Positions 34,510 to 48,934 are shown, counted from the stretch's first letter. The stretch is 64,000 bases of DNA from Begonia masoniana (GCA_022432975.1 CM039502.1:10453290-10517289); one strand, 5' to 3'. A program made the numbers and translations. Notes: generated by a model from the letters alone, not told the origin.

Positions 34510-36132
34510 TGACTTCATATTTCTATCTTTGGGTGAAATATGGCAGAGACAGGACGATGATCAGAAAAACTTATCTCGCTGCGAAAATAGAAGTTGCTTC
34601 ACTCCCTTTCCAAACCACAGATTCGATCGCACCTGCAAGTAAGTACACGAACTCTACTCTTCATAATTTCTATCACCAACCTAATTGTTTTTTTGATCGA
34701 GATTTCTCATATGGACTAAATATGATTGTGTTGTTTTTAAATTGTTACCATGCGGAGTCCTCTGCTATCTCTCCCGATCTCATAAGGACCACCGAATAAT
34801 TATTCAATTTTGAGAGAGTACTTATAGGTTTGGAGCAAATTAATGTGTCCCCTCTTTCCAACTTGAAATACACCATCTTGCCTTCTCTTTTCGAAGCTCT
34901 CAAACCTTGATTAGTTTTCCCAGTCTTGCTCTCTATCAACTGGGCCTGGCGAATTTGTCCTCCAATAAGCCTATTAGTTTGAGATCCCCGAACCAGAAGT
35001 ATTTGACTACACAAGAGACTAACCATTAATGTGCCTAACTCTTTTGCTCACATCAAAGGTTTTGGCTTTTGTATTTCAGTTATTATGATTGAATTCAACA
35101 ATACTGAGTCAAGGATCCTTACTCTGTAGTCCAAAATGTACGAGGAGATCAGGGTTTTGTCGTCATTGAGGAATGGAGGGAAAACAGTTCGCTTAAAAAT
35201 CTCCATGACTTGTTTTGATTTCTTTCTTCTTTGCATCCCCTTATTTTCACCAGAAGCAAGTGGCAACAACAAACAAAAGCTAGTTCCGCAATGGCCATGC
35301 TAAACTGAACAGCGCCCTTGTTAACCCAGTAACCCTGATGCCGCAAGCAACTGAACAAACCCTTTTTACATTTGAGACCAGTAATTTCTGAGCATGTCCT
35401 TCTTATCCACACCATTATAACACTCCAACCATCTTCTTGCTTGCTAACAGCTATATCTACTTCCTCCTTATGATTACCATTTGGTCTTGCGATTGCTGTC
35501 CGTTAGATTATCATGGTATTTTGCATGCAACCTCATTCTTTTCCTTCAGACTCCCTTTCCTCGACATGATTCTCTCTGCGATTGATTGAAATTGGTGTTA
35601 CCAAGGACACCCGAATTCATCAGTGAGGATTTTTCCTATTAACAGGTTCCATGCTTCTTGCTTTGCTCGATTCCTTCGGCTCCAATCACAGTTAGTGTCT
35701 TCAAGGTAGACTCTCTTGAAACCTGCATAGGAGATTAGTTGAGACGATTTTCTTAGGGAAGTAGGTATGGAATACATATTACAACCAGAATTCTTAAGTA
35801 CCCCAGAACATAATTCGGCAGCAATCTTAAGGTTCAGAGGCCACTGTCCTAAATCCCAGTCAAGCTTCCGACAGGATGTCTCCCAGCGACATTCCGTACC
35901 CACAAAGATTCTGCATATTTCATGAATTAGCACTAGGAAGGATAAAGACTATGTCCCCTGCCATGTTTCCCCCGCCGCCTCCCTGGTAGAGTAGCTATCT
36001 TACCTTACTTCATCGGCAAATGCGTGCTCCATTTCATTTTCTTTTTCTAGTTAAGACCTGTCGTCTTCATCTCCTGCCCCATCTGTGATGACAATCAAGA
36101 ACTGAATTTCCAGGGTATTGTTTATGTTCACT
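34510..36132 (-). pseudogene. Type I inositol polyphosphate 5-phosphatase, unit 1 copy, frameshifted
   Basis: The exon order matches the unit 2 copy: about 36001-36132, 35805-35915, 35107-35725, 34754-35010 and 34510-34638, reading on -. Recognisable bits include WNLLIGKIL.DEFGCPW, IFKRTVFPP and GEN-KG. Small indels scramble most conserved motifs: the GDLNYR exon reads out of frame after its first residues, although the DNA is nearly the same as in unit 2. Either this is a young pseudogene or the sequence is unpolished. Confidence 0.65.
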
Positions 36133-36701
36133 GTAAAAAAAAAAAAAAAAGTAAAACAGAGACCTACATGAGTGACAGTTATCAGCTCTCTTTGGCTTCC
36201 TCCTGAACTTCCTAGATTTGAACTTTGTTTCCTTCCCGTGGCTCATGAATTATATCCTATCCAATGCATACATAGCTACACATGACAATCCTCACGCTTC
36301 CTGTTCTTCCTCTGATGATTACCACTCAGTTCTTCTCCCCCCTTTTTTTTCCAATTCTCCTTAAAAAAGGTCACGTCTTTCTGTAGAAATTCCATTGCTT
36401 CAATGAGAGGGAAGGAGGAAACAGAGATGTACAAAACCTGATGATGGGAAAAAACTTAAATTAATAAACCTGGCCGGCATGAATATGCCCTGTGCAGTCA
36501 ATTTTAAAATTAGGAAAAAGCTTATCTTCCATCTTCCATGGTTCCATTTGGGGTGGTTTTGGATGATAGTGGAGGAATAAAATCAGAAGGAAATAAAACC
36601 TCATAAAAATCTCCATATTCATTTGACCTTTAGATGTAGACCGTTAGTTGTGCTCATCACGTCATGTCCTTTAGACAAACGTCAGAGGTTAATTTATTGA
36701 A

Positions 36702-37075
36702 ATGCCCGTCGATTAGTTCTTTTTGGCTATCCCCTTGATCCCACTTGTCCATATGCCATTGACGAAGGTACACAAGAATCTTGGCCACATGATAATTCAT
36801 GGAATCCCTAATCCTTTTGTTTGGAGCTTACATTGAAGTGGTTCAACTATGTATTCCACGATTTTTGAAGTCTAAGCTATTGATTTCAAACTCCAACTAT
36901 TTTAAAGGACGCTTATACCCTTATCGGACATGAAATCTCAGTCCTTCACTTCATGAAAATAATAGATGAGCAGTGTGATGGATATTAAATTCAGAGCCAT
37001 GGCTGCGGCAATCCAAGGATCCTGTAGCAGTCGTGTTTAGATACATTATCATCGTCATCCATCATAAATCCACCT
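36702..37075 (-). pseudogene. Unit 1 copy of the 131-codon hypothetical ORF, broken
   Basis: The region aligns with 47849-48244 of unit 2. Several one-base gaps prevent an open frame. No function recognised. Confidence 0.4.
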
Positions 37076-37765
37076 ACTTTGCCTTCTGATCTATTATGAA
37101 CACTCGCTAAAAAGTGGCATCGTACAGCTTTCAGATTTCATTCAAATTTCTTCTATCATGGATCTGTTTGGTTTTACTGTGACAGGCCGCACAGACCAAA
37201 TCTTCCCCATTTTCCAACCCAAAATGTGTGTATTTTTTTTTTTGAAAAAGTCCTTTAGTGTGGTAGGCGCGGATGTGACCACAAGAATGTGTTTTTTGTT
37301 CCAACACAATGCCGACCATCATGCATCGTTTCCATGCATTTGAACCTGCAGTTGATGCATGTCTGTGCTTACCTATTTTTTTTCAACAACTTTAAATCAA
37401 TGCTATGTATGAATTTCTTTTCCAAAGTAAACAGAATAATATAAAAGCTTGAACATTTGACCTGTTGTCTAAGTACTCTAACACGATTAAACTTGTTCGA
37501 TTGTTATCTTTTCTTATCATTTGTATAGAATTGACACCGGATATCATGTAGGCATTTGCAGTTAGTTGTTTCCTCAATACATGGGTACCTCATTTTTTTT
37601 CTGTTTGCGGCTCTTTTTTTCCTTGGCATTATGGAGGAGGATTTAGGTGCATGCAATGTGCCCAAAAGCTTGCTAAATATCCTCGACGATGGCTATCGTC
37701 GTGGAATTTTGACGATCCTCGTGTGAGTTTATTTTGCCGTTCTGCAGACTGCCTTGGAAATGGTA

Positions 37766-38145
37766 ATCAAATTTGGAGGATTGAAACATGGAGCCTTTCT
37801 GGTACGGTTCTGAAGCATTGCAATACTATCGAGTTTTCCAAATTTTGGGATGTTTCCTAGAATAACCTTTCAGGTTTTGTCCTCTGACTATGTGATTTTG
37901 GTTAGATTAGAGTTTTCCACTAGGCCCCCCATTTGAGTTTATTCCTCTAAATCTTTGCAAACTGTTTGTATCTGAATATCTGATTACTATTCGATTAATC
38001 AGGTTCGGGTTGCGACCTCATGATTCTACTTTGGAATGCGTTCGAAGTTTCTGTCGAACCCTATCTTAAGGTGCTTGTGGCCTTCCTTTGTTTGCTATGT
38101 TTGATGTGTTTGATTTTGGTCGCAATAGTGGCAGTCGGGGGCATC
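37766..38145 (+). pseudogene. LRR-type fragment, unit 1 copy
   Basis: It is the duplicate of 48935-49330. Short recognisable stretches occur (for example EALQYYRV/SF and ILGC/DVS), but small indels break the frame repeatedly. Confidence 0.4.
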
Positions 38146-40983
38146 TGAATCGAAGTATAGTGGGGCAGGAGTACTACTATTATTCTGTTCACAACTGAGC
38201 TCGTTTGTTTTTTTGGTTCCTGGTTATCAGTGGGTGTGGGATTTTGCTTTTGTTTGATTTCAGGATATGGAATCAACACATGCAGGTTGGAAGATTGTCT
38301 GGATTGGACGTTAAATTCTGATGGCTGCTCATTGGCTGTTTTATTCCGGTAGGAACGAGAATGTGGCACCTATTGCCTGATTATTAATGATGCAAGTAGA
38401 ACTGCATTTGGTTTAAAAGGTTTTTCCTCCACCCCACCCTATGGCAAATATTGATTTTGGCCACTATCCAGGCTCGTTACCCCATGCATGCCATCCTGTT
38501 TGTTGTGGTCTTGTGAATGAAGATTATTAGATTTGTAATGGACATGGATCGAAAAAGCTTTTAATCTGTACCCGATCGACGTGGGATACCGCAGCCCTTC
38601 CCAACTAGCCACACATGCATTGGGAACGAATTGATAACAAGGATCAAATCTAGATGCGTAAATAGGGTCACCAATGAGTGGAACCTATCACAATTCGACA
38701 TTAAGATCACACTCAGTTCTGAGACAACCATAGGTGGAACCTACTTCGCACGAGGAAACCCTTAACAAGAGCAACGACAAAGGGCACAACTTTAAACTGC
38801 TTGCCGCAAGCTTCAACGGACAAATTTCTAACATTAAGCCTTTGGCACCTGTTGCAATCCCACAAGCGATCAACCAAACCCAACCTGGGTCGACCGTTGA
38901 CCCTTTGCTTCCTTTCGACTCCACCCTTGTTCTCTCCCATTTTCTCTCACTTTCTCGTGCAGAAAAAAAAAATTATAATAATCAGAAGTCGAATCCCACC
39001 CCCCATGTCCAATTCTCATGACTGCCAGCAGCACGTTGAAAAAAAAGGGTGGGTTTTTGGGAGGAGGAAACTTATGGAAGATGAAAGGTCATATAGAATT
39101 TGGCTTGCGCGTGTACTTTTAATCCCCGCGTGTAAGATAAAGGAGAAAAACTGGACTTTTCTTTCTCTCTTTCCAATAAACAACTAACTTGTATGTAGTT
39201 TTACTCCTTTATAGATAAATATCAATATAATTATTCTGAATTTCTCTAAATGTCAGATGGAAAAAAAACAAGTTAATCAATACGCTGATAAGTATTAGTC
39301 TAAAAAATAAAGTCCAACAGTCAAAATTAAGTCCATATAAAATGTTATGTGTCTGACGGTTGTCCTACTATAAAATTGTTTATTTTGAGCTAAATTACTC
39401 ACTCCCTCGATTTTATTTTTGGGTTAGCCCAAAACACGTTTAGTAATTTAGAGAAAAAGTTTTTACTTATACACCATACCGTTTCCCCTTATTTTTTCAA
39501 ACGATATGTTATTGTACACCCCCATTCGTATGAGTTTTTGTCTCATCTTTGACGTCACATGGGAGTGTTTTACAATTTTCTTCATTGAGAGCTCGAGTGT
39601 TCCTTCAGTCCTCATTTACAGTTTAGTTTTTGTTACGAATCATTTTAACTATCGCAGTTCTTTCGTATAAAATTGTTTTTTTCGGGTCGACTCCCACGAT
39701 GGTTTTGTTTATTTGAATAGCTCAAAGCATTGTGTACTATTTTAGAGATAAACTCTATTTGATAAGGTCATCTTTCAAGCAATAAAAAATTGTATACACT
39801 CACTTGTATGATCTAAATTTCACACGCTAGGACGTCTTACCTTCACTGGCAGGGTGGACACGGTCGGCTCAGGTCCACCTTAGGAACAGAACGGGAACTT
39901 GGGAGTCTGGGATCGGAATCGAGCATGTTTCGCGTTGAGTTTCAAATTTTAATTTTGTTTAAAAAAATATATACATTTTTTATTGTTTTGGAGTTTAGGT
40001 CAAGTTTTGACTCATTTTCGAGTATGTGCCGTTTTTTTACAATTTTGTATCTGGTATTAACCGGTTTCGGGTCAAATTTTTGACCTACAGTTTTGTTTGG
40101 TTTTCACGATTTTGATCCCAAAAACTGTGGACCAGACCGCAGGTCTTGAGGATTTTGAAACGGAACCGATGTAGGTTTGGGTTGGGATTTGCCACAATTG
40201 CAACATGGCGGATGCCATAAATTTAATTAATTAATAAAATAAAAGTCAAAAGAAAGGCCTAATTTGTTTTGTTCTAAAAAATAAAATAAAAAAATTGGAG
40301 AGATGGTATTAAAACATGTGACTTGCGTCACTAATGACGCTGATTGTCACAGTGGGACCCCATCCCCAATTTTACCAAATTGAAATCCGCATAGTTAATT
40401 ATAAATATTTAAATATATTTAACTGTCACGTATAATTGACATTATTATGAATTTCAGGGAGTGAAGTCATTGCCAACTCCATAATATTTGGCCTCCTTCT
40501 AGACGCATTGCACAATTTTTGGTTTCAACCAATTAAATAAATGTCACAAATTGGGAATGTACATGAACATGCACATGAGTTAAACCTTTAAATAATAAAT
40601 TATTATTTATTCGCGGAGACTTTGGCTATTTTATTATTTATTATTATTATCATGATGTAATCATTGCTGTATCGATCATTAGCCTAACCATGAAGTACAC
40701 TCTCCCCAGCTGGCCAGACAGACGTTGTTTGATGCTGACGTCTTCCCTTACGTCATCTCCTCTTACATGTTTTGTCGTTCCAACGCAAACATAGATTTAG
40801 TTAAAAGGATTTTATATTTTAGTATAATTAATTATTAGTGTTCATAATTAAGTGTTTAATCGATCAATTTAATAATCCTAACACGATCCAAGCAAGACAA
40901 GATTAATAATTTAATTTTTTAAAAAATAAAAACAAATTGGGAAGACACACGTGTACAATAGATACATATAATTATAGATTTGT

Positions 40984-40986
<3 letters not shown>

Positions 40987-41017
<31 letters not shown>
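40987..41017. repeat. (TA)n microsatellite, unit 2
   Basis: Counterpart of the tract at 29823-29854. Confidence 0.95.
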
Positions 41018-41021
<4 letters not shown>

Positions 41022-44000
41022 AATAATATTTGGATCGTGGTATCGCAATTATTTGATTTGTACGTGAATGTGGTTTTAAAATATTCAAACTGATTTGTAT
41101 ATGTTTTCACAGTAATTGTGATTTAGAAATGTAATAGACCCAATTGTTGTTGTCAGGGAGGACGTCATTCGAAGGTCGACACAACCAGGCTAGTCGGATT
41201 CCTTCATCTAAGCTCGATAAATGAAAATCAGGCTTTGTGACGCTCGGTTTGAGCCGGGGTATGACCAATCAAGATCTTCACATAGGGTCTCGAGCCAAAG
41301 TAGAGATTGAGTTGAATTGTCACGTGGGATCTATATAAACCAGTTGTCCAATTATTTTTTTTCTTTTTTGGACTATATTTCAAGTGTGCAACGAAATCTT
41401 TCAACCGTGCAGAATTAAATGTTAAAAAATACATTTTTAATGGATAATAGATGAAGAAACTCAATTCACTAGTTTCAATTATGAAACTACATGTATTATT
41501 GGTCAAAGTTAAATTTGTAAACGTATCAGAGATCCTATTAGTAAGTCGAGTTGAGCAGATTTTGACAAAGAACTATGAAAGCCAATGTCCTTTTCTAGCC
41601 ATGTGTTACTAGTGTTTTTAAAGTGTCCCTTTGCTTTCACAATTTAAACTTGACCAACACTTTCTATCTCATACTAACGGACGAGTGAAGAAAATTCAAC
41701 GTAAAAAATAAAGTATAACTGAGTTTTGTGACTTAAATAACAATAACTAAAGTAACGGATCAATATGAATCGAGTCGTTCGAACTCCAATACCCCAACTC
41801 AAACTAGTTCTATCGATATTAAAAACACAATTTTTTTTATTTAATTTTTGAAGCTTTTTCACGTGAAAGGGGGAAGAATCAGAGCATATTATAATCATCT
41901 CTACTGTGATCAACTGCAGACATGTTGACGATTTGGTTCGTGGAGGTATTGATCCCTGAGATAGAATAGAATCAGTTCACCAGCTAATCGCAATCCTTTC
42001 ACCACATGTCTATTGTTTCACTTTGCACTCAATCTAAAAGCTTTAAACGTTAAGGTTTTCATCAGAATCAGAATCTTAATCAATATCTGAACAAACAAAC
42101 CTGAGCTTCTAAGTTATGAGAATAACAATTATCAAGTAATATACAATTTTTATTCTTTTATTTTTATGCGATTATCATATTCTGTCACCGAATTCGAAAG
42201 AAAAATAAGAATTAAACGCTGAGATTTTATGCAAAAAAAAAAAACCTTAACGAGTAAATTTGCTAATGTGTCAAACAATGATGGGTGCAATTAATATAAT
42301 AAATTAATTATTTAGAATTTATTATGTTAATTATATTTTATTTGTGCCGATCATTATTTGATACATCAACAAATATGTTTAAAGAATAAAATAAGAAAAT
42401 AAACGTTGTATTGTTATTGCATGATGGGCAATTTCGAATTACTGCCCGACATAACAGAATTCAGGTCATTGTTACTCGAGTAGAAGGGTGATATAATTTC
42501 CACTTAGACGCAGGATGGAAAAACTACTAGGAAAAACAAACAAACCTATCTCACTCCAATAATCAGAAATGATTTCATCAAGTTTTCCATCTGGGCAAGT
42601 GCTTAGAAACCTAATTACTCTACTTTATTTTTGATCTTAATCATATGTTTTCTTAGTCGAGGTCCATGAATGTAGAAAAAAGATGATGCCATTTGGCGGG
42701 TTATCTGAGTTTGTCCTCATTCTTCAAACACTTTGCTGTTCTTGATCACTTTTGATTGTTGAAGGAATCAACAGCACACCACAATGGAAATACTATGGCG
42801 TTTATCATGGTGGAGGATGACAAAAATTCCTCATCTCGAAAGAAAAACTGTTGAATTCCACACTTGTCGTGGAAAAGATTGTGAGTGAAAGTGAGAGGGA
42901 GAGGCTGGGTGTAGAATCTGGTAATTTTAGTGCGATATTATATGTTTTGTTCTGAAATCCACACAGATTTGTTGTTGAGGTTAATCCAAAACGCGTTGTA
43001 ATAAGTAGGGATGAGAAGTCTACTTATGAGTTACTCAAGTTTTATTCTCCCAAGCCGATGTGAAATTGTCCACTCCCACTAGTATGAACTGAGCCCTCAC
43101 AATCAACAGAATATTAAATTGTCTTTATCTTCACAATGTAGACTGCCATAAAGAGAGAGAGAGAGACGTTGATTGCAAATTCTAGACTTGTTCATTGATC
43201 ATACAGATCCTTCGTTGAACTGTTTGGAAGAAGTTTTTTTAGTCTCTCTTCCTGTGTTCAATGCGTACCTTAAACTTCTTGTGAAGTTTTACTTTAAAAG
43301 GTTAGCTCGATAGTATTGTTCACTAGGCTTAAACCCATATAGTTTTCTTTGTATTAGTATATAGAGATGGCTCTTATTATGAAATACCCATCTCACTCTT
43401 ACTTAAGTAACGTGGGATTATGTACCCTTCTACTTTGGATCAGATCCTGACACTTTATTCAGGTATTGAGTTATTATGAATTAACATGAGATACGCCTCC
43501 ACATTTATGATATTGACAAAAATAATAATAAAGAAATCATAAGCCGCTCAAGTATAGAGTCTGTTGGGTTGAATCATGTTGACGTGCGAGGGAACCCAAA
43601 AACCAACAAATCCTGCACGGTTTTCTCCGTACTAATCTAGAGGGTGATCTCACTTATGAAAATTTACCTCAACAGTATCTACCCAGATTTTGAATCATTC
43701 TCTTCTATAATAAGACCAACTCCACGTTTAAGATATCAACAAAAAGAGAAAAAGAAATCATACCCCACTTAAGTTTGCCCAAGGATAAATTGTCCAAGGG
43801 TAAGAATGCTGAGCAACACAAAATCCTCTCTACCATGCACATTAAAACACACTAGGAGAAGTAGTGCTCAAACATAACCTTGTCTCTTCAACTAAGAAGT
43901 AAAAGAGAAGATAGTGAAACCAATGGGCCATGCGCCGTGTTTAGTGGAATTATTGTCAGGTTTTGTATGTTGGTCTACTTGCCAAGTTGAATGGGGAACC

Positions 44001-45629
44001 ATGAAAGTGACTAAGGTAAGCAACTCTATTCTTAATCACGATTCTACTAACTCCATAACCACTACTCTTATAGCACTTAACTCTTAGACTATAGATTATT
44101 CCTTTCTTTAAGCACACTTAGTATGCACGTTTTCATCTTTCACGTTTTATATATCACACGTATCTTATTTTGAAATGTGATCTAGAATTCATTTAGTAAA
44201 ACGATCCAAGTCAAATTAGTTTGATGGAAGTCAATTTAAACAAATCCAACGTAGTGAAACACAAATTTTGCAAGGGTCAAATTAATCCAATTCTCCGTTC
44301 TATTTTTTTTTTTTAATATTTTCGAATAATTATAGCTAGTTTTTGGTCTCAAATAAAATATTATTTTATCTGATTGATCGTATTTATGTATATTATGAAT
44401 AATATTATGTTTACTTTTATATTTATATAATTAATTAATCAAAATAATATTACTCTCTTTTATTTCAAATAATTGTTTCTTTCAAAGTATTTGAATTGGG
44501 GACGGGGCGAAGCTGTATAAATGGATTAGGCACTTACAGTGGGTTGAAGTCCGGCCCGTCTATGGAAACAAATCTTTCCGGTTTGTCTCGAATCGGCCCA
44601 AAAGACTTGAGGCCGGTCGACGATGGCAAATCCTTCTGGTAAGCGCCGCGGAAGAAGCGGGAAATAGGAGCTCAAATGTTAATGGCGGTAACAGATCCTA
44701 GTGAGCAGTTTCCGAGTCTAAGTCGTTCCTTGTATGGATTTTTCATCTATGGACTGGTAAATCGCTTCATTTATTGGAATGCAATTTAGTGGAGGAAATT
44801 TGCAGCCGGTGGAAGACATCCTTTTGGCGATTGATGGTATTTCTTCGCTTGTGTTGTTTCCGGTGGAGGATATACGACTGTGAGAACGTAGTACGCGCTT
44901 AGTCCATTCGTTTCGTATATTTGCTGCTGGACGGACGCGCTCTACAATCACTACAAAGTTCAGTTGGGTTTACAACGCTTTATTCGTCTATGTAAAGCCA
45001 AAGAGTTGTTGATTTGAAGTAGAGAATGGAAGAGGTTCTATATGAGTCAGAATCTGCTACCGCGGAGCTCCAAGAAGCCAAGTGCACCGAAGAAACCGCT
45101 GAAAAGAGCTTCAAGGGGACGAAGCTGAATTTACTTTTAGACAAAGCTTCAAATCGAGCGCTGGAGTTGAATTAGCTGTGCACTTTGATCAGAACAAAGG
45201 AGCTTCAAGGTTTCTCTCCTCTTCATTGTATATTTTGTTAATATTATTTGATTTACAGAAATAAAGCATGTTTGCAAAGGTGACTGAAACATAAATGTAT
45301 AAACTCTTTTACTGGTTTTTGTCTTTGAAATAGAGAGTAGAAGTTCCTCTCAATATTAATTTATTTGAATCACATTTACATGAATTGCTTTGCTAAACAC
45401 CTGTTAGATTTACACGAACAAAATGAGGAATTAATGATAACAGTCAGATATCTTCTCAAACTCATTCTGGAGCAACGTAAGAAGACATTGATGTAGTACT
45501 CTCTTCTTCACGACCCATTTCTTCCCCCTGCATCATTTAAATGAAGACATTATTGATTTCTGTGCATATATTAACAATAGTCTCTTGGATTACTTTGAAG
45601 ATCAGATGACATATGGGAGAACTTACACT

Positions 45630-47289
45630 CTGTTTAAGTGAAGAAACTCTTGGATTAGTTGACTTCAATATTTCTATCTTTGTTGAAAATATGGCAGAGA
45701 CAGGACGATGATCAGAAAACTTAATCTCGCTGCGAAAATAGGAGATTTGCTTCACTCCTTTTCCAAACCACAGAATTCGATCGCACCTGCAATGTAAGTA
45801 AACTGAACTCTACTCTTCTAATATTCTATCACCACCTAATTGTTGTTTGATCTGAGATTTCTCATATGGAATAAATAATTGATTGTGTTGTTTTAATTGT
45901 TACCATGCCGGAGTCCTCTGCTTCTCTCCCGATCTCCGTAGAGGACCACCGGAATAATTATTGCAATTTGATGAAGAGTACTTATAGGTTGGAGCAAATT
46001 TAATGTGTCCCTCTTTCCAACCTTGAAATACACCATCTTGCTTCTCTTTTCGAAGCTCGTCAAACCCTTGGAGTGATTTCCAGTCTTGCTTCTCTATCAA
46101 CTGCCTGGCGAATTTGTCCTCCAAATAAAGCCTATAGTTGAGATCCCCGAACCAGAATATTTGACTGATACACAAGAGACTAACCATTAATGTGCCTTAA
46201 CTCTTTGCTCACATCAAAGGTTTGGCTTTTGTATTTCAGTTATTATGACTTGAATTCACAATACTAGTTCAAGGATCACTTACTCATGTCCAAAAATTGT
46301 ACGAGGATGATCAGGTTTGTCGTCTTGAGGAGATGGAGGGAAAACAGTTCGCTTAAAAATCTCCATGACTTGTTGATTTCTTCTTCTTTCATCCCCTTTA
46401 TTTTCACCAGAAGCTAAGTGGGCAACAACAAAACAAAAGCTAGTTCCTTCAAGGGCCATGCTAACTGAAACAGCGCCCTTGTTACCCAGGTAACCCATGA
46501 TGCCGCAAGCAACTGAACAAACCTTTACATTTGAGACACAGTATTTTCTGAGCATTGTCTTCTTAATCCACACGCTTATAAACACTCCAACCATCTTCTT
46601 GCTTGCTAACAGCATATATCTACTTCCTCCCATTAGATTACTCAGTTGGGCTTGCGATTGCTGTCGATTTAGATTATCATTATGTGCATGAAAACTCATT
46701 CTTCCTTCAGACTCCCTTTCCTCGACATGATTCTCATCTGCGATTTGATTGAAAATTGGTGTTAACCAAGGACACCCGAATTCATCATTGAGGATTTTTC
46801 CTATTAACAGGTTCCAGCTTCTTGCTTTGCTCGAGTCTTCGGCTCCAATCACAGTTAGTGTCTTCAAAGGTACGATCTCTTGAAACCTGCATAGATATTA
46901 GGTGACATTTTCTTAGGGACTTAAGGTATGGATACATATTACAACCAGAATTCTTACGTACCCCAGAACATAAATGTCGGCAGCATCTTTAAGGTTCAGC
47001 CACTGTCCTAAATCAACAGTCAAGCTTCCGACAGGAGGTCTCCCAGCGACATTCCAAGTACCCACAAAGATTCTGCATTATTCATGAATTAGGCACTAGG
47101 TAAGGATAAAGACTATGTCCCTGCCATTTCCCTCCCCCTCCCTGGTAGAGTAGCTATCTTACCTTACTTCATCGGCTAAATTGCGTGGCTCCATTTCAAT
47201 TTTCTGAGTTAAGACACTGTCTTCTTCATCTTCATCCCCATCTGTGATGACAATCAAGAACTGAATTCCAGGGAATTGGTTATTGTTCA
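45630..47289 (-). CDS. Type I inositol polyphosphate 5-phosphatase, catalytic exons (partial model)
   Basis: Five exons join in frame on -: 47163-47289, 46962-47072, 46284-46886, 45904-46164 and about 45630-45786, with GT-AG borders. Together they give IFVGTWNVAGRPP, FQEIVPL, MLLASKKMVGVFISVW, GIMGYLGNKGAVSVSM, FCFVVAHLASGE, WFGDLNYRLYL, WKEGHIKFAPTYKY, RTPAWCDRILWFG and SEIKFSDHRPVSAIF. These are the catalytic blocks of inositol 5-phosphatases, including the GDLNYR and SDHRP motifs. The enzyme removes the 5-phosphate from inositol phosphates or phosphoinositides. The N-terminal exons and the stop codon could not be placed, so the ends are open. The first exon shown carries an acidic DGDEDEEDS stretch. 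A damaged duplicate lies 11 kb to the left. Confidence 0.8.
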
Positions 47290-47848
47290 CTGTAAAAAAA
47301 AAAAAAAAGCTTAAAACAGAGACCTCACATGAGTGACATGGATCAGCTCTCTTTGGCTTCCTCCTGAACTTCCTAGATTTTGAACTTTGGTTTTCCTTTT
47401 CCGTGGCTCATTGAAATTATATCCTATCCAATGCATACATACTACATGCACATCCTCACGCTTCCTGTTCTTCCTCTGATGATTACCAGCTCAGTTCTTC
47501 TCCCCCTTTTTTTCCCAAGTCTCCCTTAAAATGGTCGTTTCTGTAGAAATTCCATTTGCTTCAATGGAGGGAAGGAGGAAACAGAGAGGTACAACAGTAT
47601 GATGGGAAAAACTAAATAATAAACTGCCGGCAATCGAATATGCCGCTGTGCAGTCAATTTTAATTAGGAAAAAGCTTATCTTCCATCTTCCATGGTTCCA
47701 TTTGGGGTGGTTGTTGATGATAAGTTGAGAATAAAATCAGAAGGAAATAAAAACCTCATAAAATCTCCATATTCATTTGACATTTAGATGTAGACCTGTT
47801 AGTTGTGCTAATCACGTCATGTCTTTAGACAAACGTCAGAGGATTAAT

Positions 47849-48244
47849 TTATTGAAATGCCTCGTCTGTAGTTAGTGCTTTTGGTCTATCCCCCTTGATC
47901 CCACTTGTCCACGATTGCCATTGACGAAGGTAGCACAAATGAAATCTTGGCACATGATATTCAACTGGAATAATCCCTAATGCTTTGTTTTGGAGCTTAC
48001 CAATTGAAGTGGGTTCAACTATGTATTCCACATTTTTGAAGTCTAAGCTATTGATTTCAAACTCAAATAGTTTTAAAGGACTGCTTATACCCATTATCGG
48101 ACAATGAATCTCAGTCTTAACTTCATGAAATAAGAGATGAGCAAGTTGATGGATATTAAATTCAGGAGCCATGGGCTGCGGCATCCAAGGATCCTGTAGC
48201 AGTCGTGTTAGATACATTTCATCGTCATCCATCATAAATTCCAC
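47849..48244 (-). CDS. Hypothetical protein, 131 codons
   Basis: An open frame starting MEFMMDDDEMYLTRLLQDPW with ATG and a stop at 47849. I do not recognise the family. It has an acidic Met-rich start, no obvious signal peptide or membrane span, and ends ALTTDEAFQ. It lies about 560 bp upstream of the first placed exon of the 5-phosphatase on the same strand, so it could be an upstream exon of that gene or an independent small gene. The unit 1 copy is frameshifted. Its real limits are uncertain because of the indel noise here. Confidence 0.35.
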   Translation of the reverse strand: MEFMMDDDEMYLTRLLQDPWMPQPMAPEFNIHQLAHLLFHEVKTEIHCPIMGISSPLKLFEFEINSLDFKNVEYIVEPTSIGKLQNKALGIIPVEYHVPRFHLCYLRQWQSWTSGIKGDRPKALTTDEAFQ

Positions 48245-48934
48245 CTACTTTGCCTCGTCTGATCTATTATGAACCACTCGCTAAAAAAGTGGCATCGTAC
48301 AGCCTTCAGATTTTCATCAAATTTCTCTATCATGGATCTGTTTGGTTTTACTGTGACAGGCCGAACTAGAACAAATCTTCCCATTTTCAACCCAAAATGT
48401 TGTATTTTTTTTTTTGAAAAAGAGTTCCTTTAGTGTGTAAGGCGCGGATGTGAACACAAGAGGATTGTGTTTTGTTCCAACACAATGCCGACCAGCATGC
48501 ATCGTTCCATGCATTTGAACCTGCATTTGATGCATGGCTGTGCTGACCTTTTTTTTTCAACTTTAAATCACATGCTATGTATGATGTTCTTTTTCAGTAA
48601 ACAGAATAATATAAGCTGAACATTTGACCTGTTGTCTAATTACTCTAACACGATTAAACTTGTTCGATTGTACTTTTCTCTATCATTTGTATAGAAAATT
48701 GACACGCGGATATCATGTAGGCATTTGCATTTAGTTGTTTCCCAATAACATGGGTACCTACATTTCTTTTCTGTTTTGCGTCTTCTCTTGGAATTATGGA
48801 GGAGGATTTAAGGTGCATGCAAGGTGCCAAAAGCTTGCTAAATATCCTCGACGATGGCTTCGCTCGTGGAATTTTGACGATACTCGTGTGAGTTTTATTT
48901 TGCCGATTCTGCAGGAATGCCTTGGAAAATCGCG

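Larger units (their letters stand above)
27779..38905 (+). repeat. Tandem unit 1 of an 11.1-kb duplication
   Basis: It starts CCTTTCGACTCCACCC inside exon 1 of the ABCB gene and ends just after GGGTCGACCGTTGACCC. Everything in it recurs in unit 2 in the same order and orientation with an offset of about 11.1 kb: the ABCB upstream region, a GGGGTGGACACGG block, a (TA)n tract, a 5-phosphatase gene, a hypothetical ORF and an LRR fragment. The two copies differ mostly by insertion or loss of one or a few bases, while long words stay identical. Between recognisable items (27.9-28.7, 29.1-33.3 kb) the DNA is AT-rich. I see no gene there, apart from an unexplained, less AT-rich block at about 33345-33975 that recurs in unit 2. 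Confidence 0.9.
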
